The notes under the pieces are model-generated. The model had not been told where the DNA came from. It was given only the letters and a program-made list of their open reading frames with translations, and did no database searches. The position numbers and the translations under genes were made by a program. From Nocardioides sp. GY 10127 (GTDB taxonomy: Bacteria; Actinomycetota; Actinomycetes; Propionibacteriales; Nocardioidaceae), in NCBI RefSeq assembly GCF_004919085.1, contig NZ_STGL01000005.1:1-64000 (forward strand): 64,000 bases of DNA, read 5' to 3'. Below are positions 46,010-54,508 of the stretch, piece by piece (the stretch's first letter is position 1; each line of letters starts with the position of its first letter).

Positions 46010-47101
46010 TCAGGACGACAGTGACCGCTTGCCGGCAGCTGTCGCGTCCGGGCCGCTGCGCGACCCGCTTGCCCGCCTGGACCTGAGCGCCGAGATGCCG
46101 GCCAGGAGGCTGGTGGACAGGACCGAGAGCACGAGGAGCCCCCCGATCACGATGTTGGTGACGTTGACCGTCAGCCCCTCGAGCGTCATCGCGGAGCGGA
46201 TGACGCCGATGAGGAGCACACCGGCGATGACGCCGTGCAGAGCACCGCGGCCGCCGAAGATGGAGACGCCGCCGAGGAGCACGGCCGCGACGACCTGGAG
46301 CTCCATGCCGGTGGCGTTGTCGCCGCGGGCGCTGCCGTAGCGCAGCGTGTAGTAGACGCCGGCCAGGGCCGCGACGACGCCCGAGATCATGAAGAGCAGC
46401 AGCTTGGTGCGGGCGACGTCGACGCCGGTGAAGTGCGCCGCCTCGTCGTTCAGGCCGATCTCGAAGATGCCGCGGCCGAACGAGGAGAAGTGCAGCATCC
46501 AGGCGATGAGCAGCGCGAGCACCGCGATCGGCACGAGGACGACCGGGTACGGCGAGGAGTTGCCCAGCTGGGCGGTCGCCAGGTCCTTCCAGGACTGCGG
46601 GAAGTCGGTCTTCGCCGCGGTGCCGAGCAGGCCCTCCGCGATGCCGCGGTAGAGGGCGAGCGTGCCGATGGTGACCGCCAGCGACGGCAGCCCCACGTAG
46701 GCCACGAGGAAGCCGTTGAAGGCGCCGCACGCCAGGCCGGCCAGCAGGGCCAGCACGATCGCGACGGGCATCGACAGCCCGGCGTCCACGTGCAGGAGGC
46801 CGACCAGGCAGGACGAGAGGCCCACCACGGAGGCCACCGACAGGTCGATCTCGCCGGTGATGATCACGGCCGTCATCGGCAGGGCGATGAGGAGGACCGG
46901 GATGTTGTCGAGGAAGAGGTAGTAGAGCGTCAGCGGGCTCGAGAAGTTCTCCACCGTCGCCGACGAGAACACGTAGACGAGGAGGAAGAGGCCGATGACG
47001 GCCATCTCGCGGGTGAGGAGCACGCGGCTCCACAGCGGCCGGGAGAAGGACGGGTAGGTGCGGGCCGGCGCCTGGTCCGGCGAGGCGGTCAGCGTGCTCA
47101 T
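46010..47101 (-). CDS. rhaQ: rhamnose ABC transporter permease (RhaQ type)
   Basis: Ribose-type (BPD_transp_2) permease of 363 aa with about nine helices (AVIGLFLLVYVFSSATVENF; VLLIALPMTAVIITGEIDLSVASVVGLSS; VVAAVLLGGVSIFGGRGALHGVIAGVLLIGVI). The E-I-D-L-S motif is that of sugar permeases. ATG 47101 overlaps the rhaP stop. Assignment to Q rather than P is by order and family resemblance. Confidence 0.88.
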   Translation of the reverse strand: MSTLTASPDQAPARTYPSFSRPLWSRVLLTREMAVIGLFLLVYVFSSATVENFSSPLTLYYLFLDNIPVLLIALPMTAVIITGEIDLSVASVVGLSSCLVGLLHVDAGLSMPVAIVLALLAGLACGAFNGFLVAYVGLPSLAVTIGTLALYRGIAEGLLGTAAKTDFPQSWKDLATAQLGNSSPYPVVLVPIAVLALLIAWMLHFSSFGRGIFEIGLNDEAAHFTGVDVARTKLLLFMISGVVAALAGVYYTLRYGSARGDNATGMELQVVAAVLLGGVSIFGGRGALHGVIAGVLLIGVIRSAMTLEGLTVNVTNIVIGGLLVLSVLSTSLLAGISALRSRRASGSRSGPDATAAGKRSLSS

Positions 47102-48195
47102 GCGGTCACCTGCGGGCTGCTCGGGGCGGACGGGGACGAGGGGGCGGCACCGGGCGGCGCCGAGCCGCCGGAGGGCGGTGCCTCGTCGCGGGCGGCGACC
47201 AGGGCGGCGTCCTGACGGACCGAGAGCACCCGGTCGAGGGCGATGGCGCCGAGGATCAGGGCGCCGACGACGGCCTGCTGCCAGAAGTCGGAGATGCCGA
47301 GGATCGGGAGCACCGAGTTGATCGTGACCAGGAGGTAGGCGCCCACGGCCGCACCGAGGGCCGTGCCGCTGCCGCCGAAGATGGCGACGCCGCCGATGAC
47401 CGCGGCGCCGACGGCCTGGAGCTCGTAGCCCTGGCCGGCGCCGGAGGAGACGGTGCCGTAGCGGGCCAGGTACATGACCCCGCCCAGGCCGGCGAGCGCC
47501 CCGGAGGCGACGAAGGCGAGGAGGACGCGGCGGGTGACCTTGAGGCCGTAGAGCTGCGCGGCGTCGGGGTCCGAGCCGATGGCGTACAGCTCGCGCCCGG
47601 CGCGGGTGCTGGAGAGCACGTAGGCGCCGACGGCGAGCACCACGAGGGCCAGGATGGTGAGGACCGGGATGGTGAGGACCTGCTGGGTGCCCAGGTTCGA
47701 GAAGGACGCCGGGATCTGGTCCGCGTTGATCCGGCTGGAGCCGGCCCAGGTGAGGAAGATGCCGCGGTAGATGTACATCGTGCCGAGGGTGATGACCAGC
47801 GCCGGGACCTTGCCGAACGCCACGAGGGCGCCGTTGACGAGGCCGAGCACCGCGCCCATGAGGACGGCGAGCAGGACCACGACGACGATGGGCAGGTTCG
47901 GGTGGTCGATGAAGAGCCGACCCGAGAAGTAGGCGCAGAGGCCGAGCGTCGAGCCGACCGACAGGTCGACGGAGCGCGTGATGATCACGCAGGCCTGGCC
48001 GATCGCGAGGACCAGCAGCATGGACGGGTTGAGCAGGACGTTGCGCCAGCCGTCGGAGCTGAAGAGGAACGAGTGCGTCTTCAGCGTCGCGACCAGGACC
48101 AGGAGGACGAGCACGGCCGCGATGGCGAGCTCGCGCGAGCGCAGGAGCCTGGTGACCAGGCCGGCCCGGCCGGGGTGGACGAGGGTGGCGCTCAC
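47098..48195 (-). CDS. rhaP: rhamnose ABC transporter permease (RhaP type)
   Basis: Ribose-type permease of 365 aa: ELAIAAVLVLLVLVATLKTHSF, VLAIGQACVIITRSVDLSVGSTLGL, VGAAVIGGVAIFGGSGTALGAAVGAYLLVTINSV. The C-terminus is Ser/Pro-rich. GTG 48195 overlaps the ATPase stop. Forms a heterodimer with the neighbouring permease. Confidence 0.88.
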   Translation of the reverse strand: MSATLVHPGRAGLVTRLLRSRELAIAAVLVLLVLVATLKTHSFLFSSDGWRNVLLNPSMLLVLAIGQACVIITRSVDLSVGSTLGLCAYFSGRLFIDHPNLPIVVVVLLAVLMGAVLGLVNGALVAFGKVPALVITLGTMYIYRGIFLTWAGSSRINADQIPASFSNLGTQQVLTIPVLTILALVVLAVGAYVLSSTRAGRELYAIGSDPDAAQLYGLKVTRRVLLAFVASGALAGLGGVMYLARYGTVSSGAGQGYELQAVGAAVIGGVAIFGGSGTALGAAVGAYLLVTINSVLPILGISDFWQQAVVGALILGAIALDRVLSVRQDAALVAARDEAPPSGGSAPPGAAPSSPSAPSSPQVTA

Positions 48196-49742
48196 GCCGA
48201 GACCTCCTGGGAGTCGGGGCCGGCACCGCCGGCGGTGGTCGCGCCGGCCACGTGGCCGTCGCGGTGGGTGGCGGCGTGCATGACGTTCTCCGGCGTGGCG
48301 TCGTCGCGGGCGATGTCGGCGGTGAGCCGGCCCTCGCAGACGACGAGCACGCGGTCGGCCATGCCCAGCACCTCGGGCAGCTCGGAGGAGATCATCAGGA
48401 TCGCCATGCCCTGGCCGGCCAGGTCGGAGAGCAGCCGGTGGACCTCGGACTTGGTGCCGACGTCGATGCCGCGGGTGGGCTCGTCGATGATCAGCAGCGA
48501 GGGGTTCGTCGCCAGCCACTTGGCGATGACGACCTTCTGCTGGTTGCCGCCGGACATGGTGGCGGCACGCATGTCGAGGGCCGAGGTCTTCACCTCGAGC
48601 TTGGCGGACCAGGGGCCGGCCGCGCGGTTCTCGGCGGCGGTGGTGAGGACGCCGAAGCGGCTCAGGCCGCGGCGGATGACGCCGGCGACGTTGCGCGCCA
48701 CCGAGCCCTCGGTCACGAGGCCCTGCTTGCGGCGGTCCTCGGGGATGAGCGCCATGCCGGCGGCGATCGCGGCGCGCGGGTTCCCGCCGGGGATCTGCGC
48801 CCCGCCGAGGCGCACGCTGCCCTCGGAGTAGGAGTCGACGCCGAAGACCGCGCGGGCGATCTCGGATCGGCCGGCGCCGACGAGGCCGGCGAGGCCGACG
48901 ATCTCGCCCGCACGCACCTGGAAGCTGACGTCCCGGAAGAGGCCGGGCGAGGTGAGTCCGGCGACGTCGAGGACGACGTCCCCGATCTCGGCGGGGGTCT
49001 TCGGGAAGAGCTCGGAGACCTCGCGGCCGACCATCTTGGCGACGATGCCGTCGACGGAGGTGTCGGCGATCCGCTCGGTGGAGACGTACTCGCCGTCGCG
49101 CATCACGGTCACCGTGTCGCAGAGCTCGAACACCTCCTCGAAGCGGTGGGAGATGAAGACGATGCCGCGGCCCTCGTCGCGCAGCTGGCGGGCGACGTTG
49201 AAGAGCCGCTCGACCTCGACGCCCGAGAGGGCGGCGGTGGGCTCGTCCATGATGAGGAGCGAGGCGTCCAGCGAGATGGCCTTGGCGATCTCGAGGATCT
49301 GCTGGTCGGCGATCGAGAGGCCCTTGGCCGGACGGCGGGGGTCGATCGCGACGCCCAGGCGCTGGAACAGCGCGGCCGCCTCGGCGTACATCGCGCCCTT
49401 GTCGATCCGCCACGAGCGGCCGGGCTGGCGGCCCATGAAGATGTTCTCGCTGACGTCGAGGTCCGGGAAGAGCGTCGGCTCCTGGTAGATCACCGCGACG
49501 CCCGCGGCCTTGGACTCGGCGGTGGAGCCGAAGTCGGCCTCCTGCCCGTTCAGCTCGAAGACCCCGGCGTCGCGGCGGTGCACGCCGGCGACGATCTTGA
49601 TCAGCGTCGACTTGCCCGCGCCGTTCTCGCCGACCAGAGCGTGGATGGATCCAGGCTGGACGGTGAGGCTGGCGGAGCGCAGCGCGCGGACGGCGCCGAA
49701 GGACTTGCTGACGTCCTTGAGCACCAGGGTGGCGGCAGCCAT
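48192..49742 (-). CDS. rhaT: rhamnose ABC transporter ATP-binding protein
   Basis: Double-domain sugar ABC ATPase of 516 aa (RbsA type). Domain 1: GENGAGKST and LIMDEPTAAL, with a degenerate signature (KGLSIADQQ). Domain 2: non-canonical Walker A GLVGAGRSE, signature MSGGNQQKV and LIIDEPTRGID. Degenerate second Walker A is normal for this family. ATG 49742 with GGGGGAG upstream. First gene of the transporter operon; an operator lies 19-38 bp upstream, and the lacI gene is divergent. Confidence 0.93.
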   Translation of the reverse strand: MAAATLVLKDVSKSFGAVRALRSASLTVQPGSIHALVGENGAGKSTLIKIVAGVHRRDAGVFELNGQEADFGSTAESKAAGVAVIYQEPTLFPDLDVSENIFMGRQPGRSWRIDKGAMYAEAAALFQRLGVAIDPRRPAKGLSIADQQILEIAKAISLDASLLIMDEPTAALSGVEVERLFNVARQLRDEGRGIVFISHRFEEVFELCDTVTVMRDGEYVSTERIADTSVDGIVAKMVGREVSELFPKTPAEIGDVVLDVAGLTSPGLFRDVSFQVRAGEIVGLAGLVGAGRSEIARAVFGVDSYSEGSVRLGGAQIPGGNPRAAIAAGMALIPEDRRKQGLVTEGSVARNVAGVIRRGLSRFGVLTTAAENRAAGPWSAKLEVKTSALDMRAATMSGGNQQKVVIAKWLATNPSLLIIDEPTRGIDVGTKSEVHRLLSDLAGQGMAILMISSELPEVLGMADRVLVVCEGRLTADIARDDATPENVMHAATHRDGHVAGATTAGGAGPDSQEVSA

Positions 49743-49760
49743 CGAGCTCCCCCTGTTCGA

Positions 49761-49780
49761 TGATTGAAACGTTTTAATCC
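49761..49780. promoter_or_regulatory. LacI-family operator upstream of rhaT
   Basis: TGATTGAAACGTTTTAATCC, same as the lutA operator except the last base. Lies downstream of the promoter, a position suited to repression. Confidence 0.8.
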
Positions 49781-49792
49781 GGAACGTCGAGA

Positions 49793-49822
49793 ACCGTAGG
49801 TGAGGGCGGTCACACCAGTCAA
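49793..49822 (-). promoter_or_regulatory. rhaT promoter with embedded CRP/GlxR-like box
   Basis: Minus strand TTGACT (49817-49822) and TACGGT (49793-49798), 18 bp apart; the spacer differs from that of lutA by one base and contains the TGTGA-N6-TCACC box (49799-49814). Confidence 0.65.
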
Positions 49823-49945
49823 GAGGGGACTGAGAATCCGCCCAACGACCCTGGCAGTGACCAGGGCGACAGATGTGGGAGACGGGCGTCACGCAGATCC
49901 TGCGGAAGTGGCGTGAGCAGGGCCACACGCGCCTAGACTGCGCCA

Positions 49946-49957
49946 AGATCGTTTCAA
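49946..49957. promoter_or_regulatory. operator half-site at the lacI promoter
   Basis: AAGATCGTTTCA retains one CGTTTCA half of the operator, 7 bp after a TAGACT -10 (49934-49939). Possible weak autoregulation. Confidence 0.45.
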
Positions 49958-49998
49958 CGAGGACGTCCCGGGGCGGACTGGACCAGTGGAGGTGGACC

Positions 49999-51024
49999 GT
50001 GCCGACGAGCGCGAACCGCTCCGTGTCCGTGAAGGACGTCGCCGCCGCCGCGGGCGTCTCGCTCGGCACCGTCTCGAACGTCCTCAACAAGCCCGACCGG
50101 GTCAGCGAGGCCACCCGGCAGCGCGTCCTGGCGGCCATGACCGACCTCGGCTTCGTGCGCAACGAGTCCGCCCGCCAGCTCCGCTCGGGCGTCAGCCGCA
50201 CGCTCGCCTACCTCATGCTCGACGCCAGCAACCCGTTCTTCACCGACGTCGCCGCCGGCATCGAGACCGAGGCCGAGACCCACGGCCTCACCGTCGTGCT
50301 CTGCAACTCCGGCAGCCGCGGCGCCCGCGAGCAGGCCCACCTGGAGCTCTTCGAGCAGCAGCGGGTCCAGGGCCTCCTGGTCACCCCGGTCGACCCCGAC
50401 TCGCCGACGCTCGACGCCGTGGCCCGGCGCGGGACCCCGGTCGTCATCGTCGACCGCACCCGCGACGACGACTCCCTGTGCTCCGTGGCCGTGGACGACG
50501 TCCTGGGCGGGCGGATCGGCATCGAGCACCTGCTCGACCGCGGCCACCGCCGGGTGGCCTTCATCGGCGGCCCGGCCGACCTCGGCCAGGTCCGCGACCG
50601 GCTCGAGGGCGCCCGTTCCGCCTGGTCGGACGCAGGGCTGGACCCCGAGGACCTGCTCACGCTGCGCACCGAGGACCTCCGGGTCGCCGACGGCCGCGAG
50701 GCCGGCCAGCGGCTGGTCGGGCTGCCGGCGTCCCGCCGCCCCACCGCGGCCTTCTGCGTCAACGACTTGATCGCCCTGGGCCTGCTCCAGCAGATCACCC
50801 AGGCCGGCCTGCGCACCCCCGACGACCTGGCCATCCTCGGCTACGACGACATCGACTACGCCGCCGCGGCGGCCGTCCCGCTCTCCTCGGTGCGCCAGCC
50901 CCGCCAGCAGCTCGGCCGCACCGCGGCGGACCTCGCGATGACCGAGGCCGCCGGCGGCCCGCACACCCACCGCCGGGTGCTCTTCACCCCCGAGCTGGTG
51001 GCCCGGGCGTCCACGCTCGGCTGA
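49999..51024 (+). CDS. LacI family regulator of the rhamnose genes
   Basis: LacI/GalR repressor of 341 aa. Helix-turn-helix and hinge: VSVKDVAAAAGVSLGTVSNVLNKPDRVSEATRQRVLAAMTDLGFVRNESARQLRSG. Ligand domain begins TLAYLMLDASNPFFTDVAAGIE. GTG 49999 follows GGAGG; the upstream extension lacks family similarity. Divergent from rhaT, with near-identical operators before rhaT, rhaI and lutA, so it very likely governs all rhamnose units, with rhamnose or a derivative as effector. Confidence 0.9.
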   Translation: MPTSANRSVSVKDVAAAAGVSLGTVSNVLNKPDRVSEATRQRVLAAMTDLGFVRNESARQLRSGVSRTLAYLMLDASNPFFTDVAAGIETEAETHGLTVVLCNSGSRGAREQAHLELFEQQRVQGLLVTPVDPDSPTLDAVARRGTPVVIVDRTRDDDSLCSVAVDDVLGGRIGIEHLLDRGHRRVAFIGGPADLGQVRDRLEGARSAWSDAGLDPEDLLTLRTEDLRVADGREAGQRLVGLPASRRPTAAFCVNDLIALGLLQQITQAGLRTPDDLAILGYDDIDYAAAAAVPLSSVRQPRQQLGRTAADLAMTEAAGGPHTHRRVLFTPELVARASTLG

Positions 51025-51232
51025 GCCCGCACCGACGCCCACACCGACGCCCGCACCCGCGCCGGCTCGCCCGGCAGGGGTGCCGACACCTGTCGTGTTC
51101 TCCCTGCCTCACAGACCACGCACAGGCCCCCTTCACCTCCGTCGCAGCGACGACCGGCTTCCTGGTGGACGTCGAGGAGTCACCTCCTCGTCACCCACCG
51201 TTCACCGTTCGCACGGACCCCGGAGTAGGCCC

Positions 51233-51799
51233 ATGACCGAGCTGCCCATGATCCTCGTCGACCTCGTGGCGGTGGCCGCGCTCGTCGCAGTGTTCCTGGT
51301 GCGGCACCGCCGGCCCGACCTCGTGGTGGCCTACCTCGGGGTCAACGTCGGCGTCCTGGCCGTCACCGCCGTGCTGGCGACCAGCAGCGTCGGGGCCGGG
51401 CTCGGGCTCGGGCTGTTCGGCGTCCTCTCGATCATCCGGCTGCGTTCCACCGAGCTCGCCCACCACGAGATCGCCTACTACTTCGCCGCCCTCGCGCTGG
51501 GCCTCGTGGCCGGCGTCGCGGCGGCGCTCGACGGGCTGGCCATCGCCCTCATGGCGGCCATCCTGGTGGCGCTGTGGCTGGGCGACCACCCGCGGGTGGC
51601 GCAGCCGACGAGGACCCAGGAGCTGGTGCTCGACCGCGCCTGGACCGACCAGGCCGCGCTCGTCGCGCACCTCGACGAGCTGCTCGGCAGCGAGGTGGTC
51701 GACGCCCGTGTGACCAGCACGAACCTCGTCAACGACACCACCACCGTGGTGGTCCGGCACCGCCCGCGGGCGGCGGTGCCCGCCGGGGTCGCCCGATGA
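51233..51799 (+). CDS. DUF4956 domain-containing membrane protein
   Basis: Protein of 188 aa with three or four hydrophobic helices (MILVDLVAVAALVAVFLV, DLVVAYLGVNVGVLAVTAVLA, IAYYFAALALGLVAGVAAALDGLAIALMAAILVAL) and the family segment FGVLSIIRLRSTELAHHEIAYYF, then a cytosolic tail. DUF4956 genes recur with VTC-domain genes. ATG 51233, weak ribosome site. Overlaps the next gene (ATGA). Confidence 0.87.
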   Translation: MTELPMILVDLVAVAALVAVFLVRHRRPDLVVAYLGVNVGVLAVTAVLATSSVGAGLGLGLFGVLSIIRLRSTELAHHEIAYYFAALALGLVAGVAAALDGLAIALMAAILVALWLGDHPRVAQPTRTQELVLDRAWTDQAALVAHLDELLGSEVVDARVTSTNLVNDTTTVVVRHRPRAAVPAGVAR

Positions 51800-52608
51800 C
51801 GGCCCTGCCGCACGGCGCGGCCGCCACGCCCGTCCACGAGGGGCACGGGTGGACCTCCCACCTCGCCCCCGTCGGCCTCGACGAGCTCGTCGAGAGCGCC
51901 GAGCTGCTCACCCGCGTCGACCGCAAGTACGTGGTGCCGCGCGCCCGGGCGGAGGCGCTGCTCGCCGCCGTCCCGGCCGACACCCGGGTGCTGGAGATCG
52001 ACGGCTCGCGCGACTTCGGCTACCGCTCCGACTACCTCGACACCCCCGGGCTGGACGCGTTCTGGCTGGCCGGCCAGGGCCGGCGCCGACGGTTCAAGGT
52101 CCGTGAGCGCACCTACCTCGACACCGGCGCCACGTTCCTGGAGGTCAAGACCCCCGCCGCCCGCGGCACCAACCTCAAGGAGCGGGTGCTGCGCAGCCAC
52201 CGCGGTCCGCTGGACGTCGCCGAGCGACAGTTCCTCGACGAGCGGCTGCGGGCCGCACGGGTGCCCGCGCACGTCCGTGCGGGCGACCTCGCGCCATCGC
52301 TGACCAGCAGCTACCGCCGCACCACCCTGCTGCTCAGCGGTGGCGGGGGCAGCCGCGCCACCCTCGACGCCGACCTCGCGTGGGCCCTGCCCGGGGACGG
52401 TTCCCGGCTCGGCGTCCCCGGCGTCGTCGTGGTCGAGACCAAGACCGGCTCCACCCCGTCGGCCGTCGACCGGCTCCTGTGGCGGGCCGGCCACCGCCCC
52501 GTCCGGCTCTCCAAGTACGGCACCGGGCTCACCGCGCTGCGTGCCGACCTCCCCCGGCTGCGCTGGCACCGGGTGCTCGAGAAGCACCTCGGAATGCCCC
52601 GGGACTGA
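51796..52608 (+). CDS. VTC domain-containing protein (polyphosphate polymerase-like)
   Basis: Protein of 270 aa with a tunnel-fold VTC domain. Family residues are seen: LTRVDRKYVVP, DFGYRSDYLDTPGLDAFW, RRRFKVRERTYLDTGATFLEVKTPAARGTNLKER, the Lys/Arg-rich pattern that binds polyphosphate/NTP in yeast Vtc4. GVVVVETKTG supplies the metal-binding Glu. Bacterial members may make polyphosphate or act in envelope biology. Coupled to the DUF4956 gene. Confidence 0.88.
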   Translation: MTALPHGAAATPVHEGHGWTSHLAPVGLDELVESAELLTRVDRKYVVPRARAEALLAAVPADTRVLEIDGSRDFGYRSDYLDTPGLDAFWLAGQGRRRRFKVRERTYLDTGATFLEVKTPAARGTNLKERVLRSHRGPLDVAERQFLDERLRAARVPAHVRAGDLAPSLTSSYRRTTLLLSGGGGSRATLDADLAWALPGDGSRLGVPGVVVVETKTGSTPSAVDRLLWRAGHRPVRLSKYGTGLTALRADLPRLRWHRVLEKHLGMPRD

Positions 52609-52686
52609 GCGCGATCCGTCGCCCCCTTGCCCTTCTCCCTCCCCCCGCACCTTCCCCGCACCGCACCCTGACCACTGGAGCTCACC

Positions 52687-54447
52687 GTGCCCGCACCCCG
52701 CACCTCCCGCACCCGCCGCCTGGGCGGTCGCCTCGCCGCGGCCGTCGTCTCCGCCACCGCCGTCCTGGCGCTGGCCGCCTGCTCGGCGGGGGACGACACC
52801 GCCGCCACCTCGTCCTCCGGGTCCGACTCGAGCGCCTCGAGCGCCGCCGCCGGCACCGCGGGCACGACCGCCGCCGAGGCCTTGGCCGAGAACGCCGAGG
52901 TCGAGACCGGCGACGCCGACTACGACGCGTCGTCCGCCACCACCGTGGCCCTGGCCGACGGTGACTCGTCGGCGAGCGGGGACGGCAGCGACGGCGTGAG
53001 CGTCGACGGGGACACGGTCACGATCACCGCCGCCGGCACCTACGTCCTGTCCGGCAGCCTCTCCGACGGTCAGGTGGTCGTCTCCACCGCGGACGAGGGC
53101 ACCGTGCGGCTCGTCCTGGACGGCGTCGACCTCACCTCCTCCGACGACTCGCCGCTGGTGGTGGAGGACGCCGAGGCCGTCGTGGTCGTGCTCGCCGACG
53201 GCAGCGACAACGTCCTGGCCGACGGGGACGGCTCGACCGCCGACGACGACGCCGACGACCCCGTCAACGCCACGCTCTTCTCCACCGCCGACCTCACCAT
53301 CGCGGGCAGCGGGTCCCTCACCGTCTCCAGCCACGCCGACGGCATCACCAGCAAGGACGGCCTGGTCGTCACCGGCGGCACGATCACGGTCGAGGCCGCC
53401 GACGACGGCCTCCGCGGGAAGGACTACCTCGCGGTGTCCGGCGGCACGATCACGGTGGACGCGGGCGGGGACGGGCTGAAGTCCGACGGCGACTCCGACG
53501 ACACCGTCGGCTTCCTCTCGCTCACCGGCGGCAGCCTGGACGTGGTCGCCGGCGACGACGGGGCCACGGCCACCACCGACGTCCTCGTGGACGGCGCGGA
53601 CCTCACCGTGAGCGCCGGCGGCGGCTCCGCCGACGCCTCGGAGGACTCCGGCGCCAAGGGCCTCGTCGGCGGGTCCAGCGTGGTGGTCTCGTCGGGGACG
53701 GTGGACGTCGACTCCGCGGACGACGCGCTGCACTCGGACTCGATCGTCTCGATCACCGGCGGCACGGTCGTGGCCGCCAGCGGGGACGACGGCGTGCACG
53801 CCGACGGGGACCTCAGCGTCACCGACGGCACCGTCACCGTCACGTCCTCCTACGAGGCGCTCGAAGGCGCCACCGTGGAGATCGCGGGCGGCACCCTCGA
53901 CGTCACCTCCTCCGACGACGGCGTGAACGTCACCGGCGACGAGACCACCAGCGCGCTGCTCACCATCTCCGGCGGCGACCTCACCGTCACCGCCGGCGGC
54001 GACGGCCTCGACAGCAACGGCCTGGGCACGATGACGGGCGGCACGGTGGTCGTCTACGGGCCGACCGAGTCCGGCAACGGCGCGCTCGACGTCGACTCCA
54101 TGCTCGTCGTCTCGGGCGGCAGCCTCTCGGCCGTGGGGTCGAGCGGGATGGCGCAGTCGCCGAGCACCGACTCCTCGCAGTCGTTCGTGGCGGCCACCTT
54201 CGACACCGTGGACGCCGGCACGACCCTCCAGCTCCTCGACTCCGACGGGGACGTCGTCGCCGAGGTCACCACCCCCGAGGCCGTCTCGTCGTGGGTGTTC
54301 TCGAGCAGCGACGTGGTCGACGGCGACTCCTACACGGTCGCCGTCGACGGCACCACGCTCACCACCGTCACCGCGGGCGAGGGCTCGTCCGGGATGGGCG
54401 GCGGGATGGGCGGGCACGGCGGCCCCGGTGGCGGCCCCGGCCACTGA
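52687..54447 (+). CDS. secreted carbohydrate-binding beta-helix lipoprotein (Cthe_2159-like)
   Basis: Protein of 586 aa. Signal peptide with lipobox (LALAAC, Cys near residue 33), a Ser/Ala/Gly linker, then repeated Thr/Gly/Asp-rich turns of a right-handed beta-helix (VDGDTVTITAAGTYVLSGSL; SHADGITSKDGLVVTGGTITVEAADDG, repeated). This is the PF14262-type carbohydrate-binding family; characterised members bind acidic polysaccharide with Ca2+. The C-terminus is Gly/Met/His-rich. GTG 52687 with GGAG upstream. Follows DUF4956 and VTC genes, a recurrent set that often also includes a CotH-like kinase, not seen here. Confidence 0.87.
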   Translation: MPAPRTSRTRRLGGRLAAAVVSATAVLALAACSAGDDTAATSSSGSDSSASSAAAGTAGTTAAEALAENAEVETGDADYDASSATTVALADGDSSASGDGSDGVSVDGDTVTITAAGTYVLSGSLSDGQVVVSTADEGTVRLVLDGVDLTSSDDSPLVVEDAEAVVVVLADGSDNVLADGDGSTADDDADDPVNATLFSTADLTIAGSGSLTVSSHADGITSKDGLVVTGGTITVEAADDGLRGKDYLAVSGGTITVDAGGDGLKSDGDSDDTVGFLSLTGGSLDVVAGDDGATATTDVLVDGADLTVSAGGGSADASEDSGAKGLVGGSSVVVSSGTVDVDSADDALHSDSIVSITGGTVVAASGDDGVHADGDLSVTDGTVTVTSSYEALEGATVEIAGGTLDVTSSDDGVNVTGDETTSALLTISGGDLTVTAGGDGLDSNGLGTMTGGTVVVYGPTESGNGALDVDSMLVVSGGSLSAVGSSGMAQSPSTDSSQSFVAATFDTVDAGTTLQLLDSDGDVVAEVTTPEAVSSWVFSSSDVVDGDSYTVAVDGTTLTTVTAGEGSSGMGGGMGGHGGPGGGPGH

Positions 54448-54508
54448 GCCGGCGCCTGGGCACGGCGCCTGGGCACGGCGCTGAGGTGCCGGCGCTGAAG
54501 GGCCGGGG

